From: Sporichthyaceae bacterium
Lineage (GTDB): Bacteria > Actinomycetota > Actinomycetes > JACCYY01
Assembly (NCBI GenBank): GCA_013696235.1
Contig: JACCYY010000202.1
Location: 1-6,401, forward strand
DNA length: 6,401 nt
Direction of reading: 5' to 3'
In this document: one piece after another, positions 1 to 5,540 of the stretch
How the letters are laid out: every line of letters starts with the position of its first letter
Position numbering within the stretch: position 1 is the stretch's first letter
Notes under the pieces: model-generated
What the model saw: only the letters and a program-made list of their open reading frames with translations
Told to the model about the DNA's origin: nothing
Database searches by the model: none
Position numbers and translations under genes: made by a program

Positions 1-1632
1 CTACTGGTAGGACACGAAGTGCGGCACCGGCTCGAGCTGCATCGTCTCGTCCGGCGTGAACGTCGGGGAGTCCTCGTCGATGAAGTTCTTCCAGCCCCAC
101 CAGACGTTCGGCGGCGGGTCGGCGCGGATCGCGTTCCAGGTCGCGAGCTTGGACCCCGGCGGGCCGAACCCGTCGACGTGGACCAGGACGGCGAGCTCGT
201 CCCGGCTGGTGTCCACCTGCGTCCGGTCGCTGACCATGTCCGTCCTGAACTGGTGGAGCACGAGCACCTTCTGCGGCAGGTTGTTGTCCCGGGTGAGGTC
301 CGCGAGCCAGGTCACGACCGAGTTGACCTCCTCGGCCGAGACGCTCCCCACCTGCTCCAGGTGCACCTCGCCCGGTCGCAGCCGCCACTCCGGGTCCAGA
401 GCCAGACCCACGTGCGGCTCGCGAAGGAACTCCTCGAACACCTTGGCCTGGGTGAGGAAGTCCAACCGTCCTGGCTGCAGGTCGAGCACGACGTAGACCC
501 CGGCCTCGCGGGCGGCGTCGACGTAGGGCCGGATGACCTCAGGGGTCATCTCGGTCGAGTAGTCACCGCCGGAGGACGGCACGCTCGACGCGACGGACGC
601 GATCAGCTCGAACGTCGGGACCGCGGTCTCCTCGATCAACGCCTGGTACTCGGCCGCGAGGTCCTGCGCGCGCGTGATGGCCTCGGGCAGGCTCTGCTCA
701 CCCAGCGATCCCAGTGCAGACGTGGTCGGGTTGCCGTACAACGCGATGTGGCGGCGGTACGGGTAGAGCACCTGCCCGCCGCCAGGGAGCTCGACGCCGG
801 TCTGTGCGACACCGACCCGGTACGCGAGCTGCTCGGGCGTGCCGAACTCCGCTCCCAGGCCGGCCACAAAGGCCGGCTTCTCGGCCGCGAGGGCGGCGAT
901 CACAGCGCTGTCCGTACGGGGGTCGGGCGCGGCGAGCTCGTGCACCACGCCGCCGGCCGCCTGCACAGTCGCGCTCGCCGCTGCGGTCTCGGTGCCGGTG
1001 AGCGTGAGCGCGGCGAACGGGGCCGGCGTCTCGGCCGCGGTGATCTCGGGCAGCGCATCCGCGGGAAGGTCGCCGACCGCCGCCGCGCCGTCCGGGGCGG
1101 TGACGACGGTGATCCCGTCGGGGAGCGCTTCGGCGAACGTGGTGGCGCCGGCCCCCACCGCGACGACCACGGACGCCTCGAGCCGGGTCAGCTCGTCGGT
1201 CGTCGCGCTGCCGTCATCGGCAGGTGCGGACGGTGCGGGAGAGCCAGTCGCGGGCGGCGTCGGAGCGCTGGGAGACGCCGTGCCGTCGGACGCTGGCGCC
1301 GCCGATGGGGTGGGGAGAAGCGGGACGCCGAGCTCGACCGCGATGGCGGCCGCACCGGTGGGGTCGTCGCCGCCGGCGACCAGGACCACCACGGGCGACT
1401 GCCCGAAGAACGTCTGGCTCGCCTCGATCGCGAGCGCGTCGGCGGTCGGGCCACCGAGCACGGCGGTCGGGCCGGCCGGCAGCGTGATCGACGCCGGTTC
1501 GAGCAGCACCGGCTCGCCGCTGGGTCCGGTGCCGCCAGCGTCGACCGGAGGATCGTCAGCGCCGTCGCTCGTGCACCCGGCCAGGGCGATCGAGGCGGCC
1601 AGAGCAAGGCCGACCGGGGTGCGCAGCTTCAT
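1..1632 (-). CDS. Predicted lipoprotein with degenerate CWB2-like N-terminal half and unassigned C-terminal domain
   Basis: Complete 543-residue protein ending in TAG at the window edge. Residues 1-20 form a lipoprotein signal peptide: K2 and R4, a hydrophobic core, then the lipobox L-A-G-C with C20 as the lipidated residue, so the protein should sit on the outer face of the membrane. Residues 65-107 (ASQTFF, then VVVLVAGGDD, then GVPLLPT) and 146-180 (ELTRLEASVVVAVG) resemble the alternating strands of putative cell-wall-binding repeat type 2 units. They are separated by a Pro/Ala/Ser/Thr-rich linker at about 108-145. Residues 290-543 are compact, with conserved-looking blocks: ALYGNP, PTFELIASVAS, YVVLDLQPGR, GLALDPEWRL, KVLVLHQF, LVHVDGFG and WWGWKNFIDED. 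The acidic and Trp-rich ends of predicted strands suggest a TIM-barrel hydrolase-like or sugar-binding fold; that is inference. I do not recognise the family. The gene starts 69 bases after the cysE stop and may be transcribed with it. A GTG at 1654-1656 is an alternative start with a better ribosome binding site; it would add eight residues. Confidence 0.85.
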   Translation of the reverse strand: MKLRTPVGLALAASIALAGCTSDGADDPPVDAGGTGPSGEPVLLEPASITLPAGPTAVLGGPTADALAIEASQTFFGQSPVVVLVAGGDDPTGAAAIAVELGVPLLPTPSAAPASDGTASPSAPTPPATGSPAPSAPADDGSATTDELTRLEASVVVAVGAGATTFAEALPDGITVVTAPDGAAAVGDLPADALPEITAAETPAPFAALTLTGTETAAASATVQAAGGVVHELAAPDPRTDSAVIAALAAEKPAFVAGLGAEFGTPEQLAYRVGVAQTGVELPGGGQVLYPYRRHIALYGNPTTSALGSLGEQSLPEAITRAQDLAAEYQALIEETAVPTFELIASVASSVPSSGGDYSTEMTPEVIRPYVDAAREAGVYVVLDLQPGRLDFLTQAKVFEEFLREPHVGLALDPEWRLRPGEVHLEQVGSVSAEEVNSVVTWLADLTRDNNLPQKVLVLHQFRTDMVSDRTQVDTSRDELAVLVHVDGFGPPGSKLATWNAIRADPPPNVWWGWKNFIDEDSPTFTPDETMQLEPVPHFVSYQ

Positions 1633-1662
1633 GGATGGACCATGGTAGGTCAACACGCGGGG

Positions 1663-1666
1663 CTCC
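1663..1666 (-). promoter_or_regulatory. Candidate ribosome binding site for the alternative lipoprotein start
   Basis: The minus strand reads GGAG, six bases before a GTG at 1654-1656 that is in frame with the lipoprotein. The preferred ATG at 1630-1632 has no purine-rich motif at the usual distance. If GTG is the true start, the signal peptide is 28 rather than 20 residues up to the lipidated Cys, still within the normal range. If ATG is used, initiation would be leaderless or depend on upstream translation. Confidence 0.35.
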
Positions 1667-1701
1667 GCCGTCTTGAGGACACCCGAACGCCACCCGCGCC
1701 C

Positions 1702-2286
1702 TCAGATCCAGACGGCCGGGTCGACGGCCTCGTCGAGCTCCGCCGGACGAGGAGCCACGATGCGGCCGGGGATGCCGACGACGACCGCACCTGGCGGGAC
1801 GTCTCGTACGACGACCGCGTTCGCCCCGATCTGCGCTCCGGCGCCGACCCGGACCGGGCCGAGCACGCGGGCTCCCGCGCCGAACGTGACGCCGTCCTCG
1901 ACCGTCGGGTGGCGCTTGCCGCGGGCGGTGCTCCGGCCGCCGAGGGTGACCTGGTGGTAGAGCATCACGTCGTCCCCGACCTCCGCGGTCTCCCCGATGA
2001 CGACGCCCATGCCGTGGTCGACGAAGAAGCGCCGGCCGATCACCGCGCCGGGGTGGATCTCGATGCCGGTGAGCATCCGTGCGAGATGTGACAGCACTCG
2101 GGCGGCGAGCTTGCCGCCGGGCTGCTGCCACCAGCGGTGGGCGACCCGGTGGATCCAGATGGCATGCAGGCCCGGGTAGGCGAGCAGGAGCTCGGCAGCG
2201 GTCCGCGCAGCTGGATCACGTCTGCGCGCCGTGGCGAGGTCTTCCCGCAGCCGATCCCGCCAGCCCGCCGCCTGGTGCACCGGCAC
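1702..2286 (-). CDS. cysE: Serine O-acetyltransferase (short form)
   Basis: Transfers acetyl from acetyl-CoA to L-serine, giving O-acetyl-L-serine, the first committed step of cysteine synthesis in the cytoplasm. The 194-residue chain has a short helical N-terminal part (D24-P25 and the [17 protein letters not shown] block at 34-50). A left-handed beta-helix of hexapeptide repeats follows from about 74 to 181 ([54 protein letters not shown]). D90-H91 matches the catalytic Asp-His of the family, and H126 (KRHP) matches the second active-site His. The protein is much shorter than the 273-residue E. coli enzyme because it lacks most of the N-terminal helical domain, as is common in Gram-positive bacteria. 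The last residue is Ile, the residue known to insert into the CysK active site in the cysteine synthase complex. The start is GTG, two bases after the cysK stop, with no strong ribosome binding site, so translational coupling is likely. A second GTG two codons downstream is also possible. Confidence 0.95.
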   Translation of the reverse strand: MPVHQAAGWRDRLREDLATARRRDPAARTAAELLLAYPGLHAIWIHRVAHRWWQQPGGKLAARVLSHLARMLTGIEIHPGAVIGRRFFVDHGMGVVIGETAEVGDDVMLYHQVTLGGRSTARGKRHPTVEDGVTFGAGARVLGPVRVGAGAQIGANAVVVRDVPPGAVVVGIPGRIVAPRPAELDEAVDPAVWI

Positions 2287-2288
2287 GC

Positions 2289-3215
2289 TCAGTCCATGAG
2301 ATCGCTGTAGAGGATGCTCGACAGGTACCGCTCGCCGAACGACGGGATGATCACCACGATCAGCTTGCCGGCAGCTTCAGGTCGAGCTGCGACCTGCGCG
2401 GTGGCTGCGAGCACGGCGCCGGACGAGATGCCGACCAGCAGTCCCTCCTCGCGGGCGGCCCGGCGGGCCCACTCCACCGACGTCTCCGCGTCGATGTCGA
2501 TCACCTCGTCGTAGATCGTGGTGTCGAGGATCTCGGGTACGAAGTTCGCGCCGATGCCCTGGATCTTGTGCGGGCCGGGCGCGCCGCCGTTCAGGATCGG
2601 GGACTCGGCGGGCTCGACCGCGATGATCTTGAGGTCTGGGCGGCGCGGACGAAGCGCCTGGCCGACACCGGTGATCGTCCCGCCCGTACCGATCCCGGAG
2701 ATGAAGTAGTCGATCGTGCCGTCGGTGTCGTCCCAGATCTCCTCGGCGGTGGTGCGCCGGTGGATCTCGGGGTTTGCCGGGTTCGCGAACTGCCGGACCT
2801 GCACGGCTCCGGACTGAGCGCCGATCTCCTCGGCCTTGGCGACTGCGCCCTTCATCCCCTCGCTGCCCGGCGTGAGGATCAGCTCAGCCCCGTACGCGCG
2901 GAGCAGAGCCCGGCGCTCCTTGCTCATCGTCTCGGGCATCGTCAGCACGACCTTGTAGCCGCGCGCAGCACCGACCATCGCGAGGGCGATGCCGGTGTTG
3001 CCGCTGGTCGCCTCGACGATCGTGCCGCCGGGCGAGAGCTCGCCGGAATTCTCCGCGGCGTCGATCATGGAGGCACCGATGCGGTCCTTGACGCTGCTTG
3101 CCGGGTTGTAGAACTCGAGCTTGGCCGCCACCGTCGCCTCGCTCTGGATGAGCCGGTTCAGCCGGACCAGCGGCGTGTTGCCGATCAGCTTGGTCACGTC
3201 GTCGTAGATGCGCAT
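2289..3215 (-). CDS. cysK: Cysteine synthase A (O-acetylserine sulfhydrylase)
   Basis: Pyridoxal-phosphate enzyme that condenses O-acetyl-L-serine with sulfide to give L-cysteine and acetate. The 308-residue length is normal for CysK. Visible motifs: [12 protein letters not shown] at 11-22; [11 protein letters not shown] at 37-47, with K43 as the PLP-binding lysine; the substrate-binding loop T70-S71-G72-N73-T74; the phosphate-binding loop G-T-G-G-T at 176-180; and GISSGA towards the C-terminus for the PLP pyridine nitrogen. The C-terminus ([10 protein letters not shown]) is typical of CysK, and there is no extra CBS domain to suggest cystathionine beta-synthase. The ATG start is supported by GAGGGGG six bases upstream and by the match to family N-termini; the frame stays open upstream but that extension has no protein-like character. 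cysE follows after two bases, the same gene order as cysK1-cysE in mycobacteria. Confidence in function is high; CysM-like use of another sulfur donor is unlikely from the motifs. Confidence 0.97.
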   Translation of the reverse strand: MRIYDDVTKLIGNTPLVRLNRLIQSEATVAAKLEFYNPASSVKDRIGASMIDAAENSGELSPGGTIVEATSGNTGIALAMVGAARGYKVVLTMPETMSKERRALLRAYGAELILTPGSEGMKGAVAKAEEIGAQSGAVQVRQFANPANPEIHRRTTAEEIWDDTDGTIDYFISGIGTGGTITGVGQALRPRRPDLKIIAVEPAESPILNGGAPGPHKIQGIGANFVPEILDTTIYDEVIDIDAETSVEWARRAAREEGLLVGISSGAVLAATAQVAARPEAAGKLIVVIIPSFGERYLSSILYSDLMD

Positions 3216-3221
3216 GCGCGG

Positions 3222-3228
3222 CCCCCTC
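3222..3228 (-). promoter_or_regulatory. Ribosome binding site of cysK
   Basis: The minus strand reads GAGGGGG, six bases before the ATG at 3213-3215. It fixes the cysK start against the long upstream extension of the same open frame. Confidence 0.75.
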
Positions 3229-3332
3229 GAGGTCGGTGCGATGGCTGACCCCTGGTGGCCACCCGTGACTGCGGCAACACCGCGGGTACGGCCATCCTTC
3301 CCGCTCCGGCAGATGTCGCCGAACTGGGCCCG

Positions 3333-3347
3333 GCCGGATCCTCCGGC
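3333..3347 (-). terminator. Candidate hairpin terminator after the HMG-CoA-lyase-type gene
   Basis: A perfect six-base-pair stem (GCCGGA pairing with TCCGGC, three-base loop) begins five bases after the stop codon of the lyase gene. No T-run follows, so it is not a classical intrinsic terminator, although actinobacterial terminators often lack one. In such GC-rich DNA short stems also occur by chance. If real, it would separate the lyase transcript from cysK-cysE. Confidence 0.3.
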
Positions 3348-3352
3348 AGGCC

Positions 3353-4249
3353 TCAGGCCGGCGGGAAGTTCCCGGCGCGCGGGAGCAGCGCAGGCACCTC
3401 GTGACCGAGCTGCACGGCGAGGAAGGCCGAGGTGGGCATGAGCCTCTCGAGGTCGATCCCGGACTCGAGACCCATGCGATCGAGGAGGTAGACGAGGTCG
3501 TCGGTCGCGATGTTGCCGGTGGCGTTCGGCGCGAACGGGCACCCGCCGATGCCGCCGGCGCTGGCGTCGAGCACGGTCACGCCGTCGAGCAGCGCGGCGT
3601 AGGCGTTGGCGATGCCGGTGCCCCGCGTGTTGTGGAAGTGGTAGCGCAGCACGGGTGTCGTCCCGATCTCGGTGCGCATCCGAGTGGTGAACGTCCGGAC
3701 CTGGTTCGGCGTCCCGACGCCGATGGTGTCGGCGAGGCACAGCTCGTCCGGCCCCAGCGCAGCCCCGCGCTCCGCGTACGCGAGGACCCGGTCCGGGCTG
3801 ATCTCCCCCTCGAACGGGCAGCCGAAGCTGGTCGCCAGCGTGAGCGTGGTGAACAGTCCCTCGGCGCGGGCGGCGGCCACGACGTCCCCGGCGGCGTCCA
3901 TCGCCTCGTCGCTGGAGACGTTCTGGTTGCGCCGGCTGAACGTGTCGCTCACCCCGACCACGACGTTCACCTCGTCGATGCCGGTGCCGAGCGCGCGCTC
4001 GAGCCCGCGGCGGTTGAGGATCAGCCCCGCGTACGAGACACCGTCCACCCGCGGCACCCCCGCCATGACCTCCTCGGCGTCGGCCATCGCCGGGACGAGC
4101 TTCGGGTGCGCGAACGAGACTGCCTCGATCCGGCTCGTGCCGGCGTCGACGAGCCGCTGGACGAGCGAGACCTTGGCGTCGGTCGGCAGGACGACCGACT
4201 CGTTCTGCAGGCCGTCCCGCGGGCTGACCTCGACCACGGTGATGTCCAC
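3353..4249 (-). CDS. Hydroxymethylglutaryl-CoA lyase family protein
   Basis: 298-residue DRE-TIM metallolyase. The family reaction is cleavage of 3-hydroxy-3-methylglutaryl-CoA to acetoacetate and acetyl-CoA, the last step of leucine breakdown. [12 protein letters not shown] at 7-18 carries the catalytic Arg (R12) and metal-ligand Asp (D13). E43 lies in SRIEAVSF, and H205 and H207 (YHFHNTRG) are the metal-binding histidines. [15 protein letters not shown] at 233-247 holds the active-site Cys C238 and metal-ligand N247. All the catalytic positions I know for the family are present. The residue after H207 is Asn where the human enzyme has Asp, a variant often seen in bacterial relatives; the precise substrate, possibly another 3-hydroxyacyl-CoA such as citramalyl-CoA, is therefore not proven. 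The GTG start is set by GAGGGAAGGG, which ends five bases upstream. No other leucine-degradation gene is visible. The gene diverges from the DoxX-like gene and is followed by a 137-base spacer before cysK. Confidence 0.9.
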   Translation of the reverse strand: MDITVVEVSPRDGLQNESVVLPTDAKVSLVQRLVDAGTSRIEAVSFAHPKLVPAMADAEEVMAGVPRVDGVSYAGLILNRRGLERALGTGIDEVNVVVGVSDTFSRRNQNVSSDEAMDAAGDVVAAARAEGLFTTLTLATSFGCPFEGEISPDRVLAYAERGAALGPDELCLADTIGVGTPNQVRTFTTRMRTEIGTTPVLRYHFHNTRGTGIANAYAALLDGVTVLDASAGGIGGCPFAPNATGNIATDDLVYLLDRMGLESGIDLERLMPTSAFLAVQLGHEVPALLPRAGNFPPA

Positions 4250-4254
4250 AACGG

Positions 4255-4264
4255 CCCTTCCCTC
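4255..4264 (-). promoter_or_regulatory. Ribosome binding site of the HMG-CoA-lyase-type gene
   Basis: The minus strand reads GAGGGAAGGG, five bases upstream of the GTG at 4247-4249. It decides this GTG as the start; the open frame extends further but contains nothing protein-like upstream. Confidence 0.75.
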
Positions 4265-4290
4265 GCAGTGCCGAGCGCCGACGGGTCCCA

Positions 4291-4319
4291 TTGTGCGCGA
4301 CCGCCGGGTCCAGCATGCT
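4291..4319 (+). promoter_or_regulatory. Weak candidate promoter for the DoxX-like gene
   Basis: TTGTGC at 4291-4296 and CATGCT at 4314-4319 are 17 bases apart. Each matches the sigma-70-type consensus at only three of six positions. Position and spacing fit transcription starting just before the ribosome binding site at 4335. The -10-like element lies inside the 12-base palindrome. Support is weak. Confidence 0.2.
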
Positions 4320-4321
4320 GG
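4310..4321. promoter_or_regulatory. Perfect 12-base palindrome in the divergent spacer (possible operator)
   Basis: CCAGCATGCTGG is identical to its reverse complement. It lies in the 96-base spacer between two divergently transcribed genes, a common position for an operator that affects both. The regulator is unknown and none is encoded in the window. A chance palindrome cannot be excluded. Confidence 0.3.
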
Positions 4322-4334
4322 CCGGGTCGAGCTC

Positions 4335-4340
4335 AGGGAG
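4335..4340 (+). promoter_or_regulatory. Ribosome binding site of the DoxX-like gene
   Basis: AGGGAG lies five bases before the GTG at 4346-4348. It fixes the start of the small membrane protein; no other start codon is close upstream in the frame. Confidence 0.75.
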
Positions 4341-4345
4341 ACATC

Positions 4346-4717
4346 GTGGACGTCGTGCTCTGGATCGCCCAGGGGCTCCTCGCCGCCGCGTTCCTCGCAG
4401 CTGGCACCTCGAAGCTGCTGCAGCCGCGGGAGCGGCCACGGCACTCCTCCGACTGGGCCCAGGAGTTCCCGCCGATCGTCATCAAGATCATCGGCGGGCT
4501 GGAGATCGTGGCTGCGCTGGGACTCGTCCTGCCCGCTGTGCTGGACCTGGTGACTGTCCTCACGCCGGCGGCAGCCACCGGCTTGGCTGGGCTCATGATC
4601 GGCGCGGGCGCCACGCACGCGCGTCGCGCCGAATGGCGCCCGCTCGGGCTCACTGTGGTGCTTCTCGCCCTCGCCGCCCTGGTGGCGTGGGGTCGTTTCG
4701 GCCCGTACGCGTTCTGA
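4346..4717 (+). CDS. DoxX-like four-helix membrane protein
   Basis: 123-residue integral membrane protein and the only plus-strand gene here. Four hydrophobic segments are visible at about 3-24, 43-65, 71-91 and 99-118. Diagnostic residues are the AAGTSKL end of helix 1, [14 protein letters not shown] in helix 2, with a Gly and Glu typical of DoxX-like proteins, and GAGATHARR at the end of helix 3. Length and layout fit the small DoxX-like family of actinobacteria. The founding DoxX is a subunit of an archaeal thiosulfate:quinone oxidoreductase, and some relatives act in oxidative-stress complexes. For small solitary members like this one the function is not established, and nothing here shows that it handles sulfur despite the nearby cysteine genes. 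The GTG start has a good ribosome binding site. The gene ends 22 bases from the convergent dehydrogenase stop, with no clear terminator between them. Confidence 0.88.
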   Translation: MDVVLWIAQGLLAAAFLAAGTSKLLQPRERPRHSSDWAQEFPPIVIKIIGGLEIVAALGLVLPAVLDLVTVLTPAAATGLAGLMIGAGATHARRAEWRPLGLTVVLLALAALVAWGRFGPYAF

Positions 4718-4739
4718 CCGCCAGCTCGACCGGCCAGCC

Positions 4740-5540
4740 TCAGGCGCCCTGGCCCTGGTTCTGCATGAGCCCGCCGTCCATGACGTAGGTGGCGCCGGTG
4801 ACGTAGTCGGCGTCGTCGCTGGCCAGGAACACCGCGAGCCGACCCATCTCGCTCGGCTCGGCCGCCCGTTTCCACGGGATGCTCTGCACCTGCTCCTCGC
4901 GGACCTTCGGGTCGTCGACGGCTTCCTGGTTGAACGGCGTGAGGACCATCCCGGGTGCGAGGTTGTTGACGTTGATCTTGTGCTCGGCCAGCTCGAGTGC
5001 GAGCGTCGTGGTCAGGTTCGCGATGGCGCCCTTGCTCACGTCGTAGTCCGCCGCCCCGGCCCGGGGGATCGTCTGGTGCACCGACGTCACGTTGATGATC
5101 TTTCCGCCTCCGCCGGCCTTGATCCTGAGCTGGATGAAACGCCGGCAGCAGAAGAACGTGCCATACACGTTGGTCCGGATCGCTTTGTCCCAGGTCTTCG
5201 TGTCGAGCTCGGCGACGTTCGTACCCGATGCGTCCATGCCCGCGTTGTTCATCAGGATGTCCACGGTCCCGAACGCATCCAGCGCCTGGTCGAACATCGA
5301 CTCGACCGCGTGCTCGTCGCTGATGTCGGCCTGCACGACGACGGCCCGACGCCCGAACTCCTCGACCCTCGACTTGGTGGCCTCTGCACCGGCCCGGTCC
5401 TCGAAGTAGTGCACGACGATGTCGGCGCCCTCCTTCGCCATCTCGACGGCGGTGCCCTGCCCGATGCCCGAGTCCGAGCCGGTGATCATTGCGATCCGGC
5501 CGGCCAAGCGTCCCGGCTGGCTTGCTACGACGTCAGTCAT
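4740..5540 (-). CDS. SDR family oxidoreductase, probable glucose 1-dehydrogenase
   Basis: 266-residue classical short-chain dehydrogenase, soluble and NAD(P)-dependent. The cofactor loop TGSDSGIG is at 20-27, D72 (the ADI motif) contacts adenine, and NNAG is at 98-101. The catalytic tetrad is complete: N124, S153 (NVTSVHQ), Y166 and K170 (YDVSK). NNLAPGMVLTP and YVTGATYVMDGG are the usual C-terminal landmarks. Overall resemblance, including the VDILMNNAGMDASGT stretch and the MQNQGQGA tail, is to actinobacterial SDRs annotated as glucose 1-dehydrogenase (beta-D-glucose to glucono-1,5-lactone). The exact substrate is inferred, since SDR specificity is hard to read from sequence. The ATG overlaps the end of the GH15 gene in the bases ATGACTGA, with GAGG seven bases upstream inside that gene, so the two are almost certainly co-transcribed and probably translationally coupled. 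A sugar-releasing hydrolase as partner supports a glucose substrate. Confidence 0.9.
   Translation of the reverse strand: MTDVVASQPGRLAGRIAMITGSDSGIGQGTAVEMAKEGADIVVHYFEDRAGAEATKSRVEEFGRRAVVVQADISDEHAVESMFDQALDAFGTVDILMNNAGMDASGTNVAELDTKTWDKAIRTNVYGTFFCCRRFIQLRIKAGGGGKIINVTSVHQTIPRAGAADYDVSKGAIANLTTTLALELAEHKINVNNLAPGMVLTPFNQEAVDDPKVREEQVQSIPWKRAAEPSEMGRLAVFLASDDADYVTGATYVMDGGLMQNQGQGA

Noticed and set aside
1633..1701. Terminator or promoter between cysE and the lipoprotein gene
   Set aside because: Only a four-base-pair stem (GCGG/CCGC) and a TTGACC hexamer without a properly spaced -10 were seen.
19..2091. A 690-codon plus-strand open frame antisense to the lipoprotein and cysE, and many similar frames
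   Set aside because: Its translation is Arg/Gly/Asp-rich with no recognisable domain, and it lies opposite two well-supported genes. Long antisense frames are expected where GC content is this high.
3210..3219. Ten-base palindrome GCGCATGCGC around the cysK start codon
   Set aside because: It has no loop and could fold only poorly on a single strand. It follows from the coding bases and the high GC content, so I do not call it an operator.
3401..4345. Upstream extension of the DoxX-like frame to the left
   Set aside because: The DoxX-like helices begin immediately after the GTG at 4346, which has AGGGAG in place. The extension overlaps the lyase gene antisense and is not protein-like.
3216..4439. 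Upstream extension of the cysK frame through the spacer and the lyase gene
   Set aside because: CysK similarity begins exactly at the ATG at 3215, which has its own ribosome binding site. The extension is Arg-rich shadow sequence in another frame of the lyase gene.
4732..4754. Inverted repeat GGCCAG / CTGGCC near the convergent stops, as a bidirectional terminator
   Set aside because: Six-base arms with an eleven-base loop, partly inside the dehydrogenase coding end, and no T-run. Too weak to report as a terminator.
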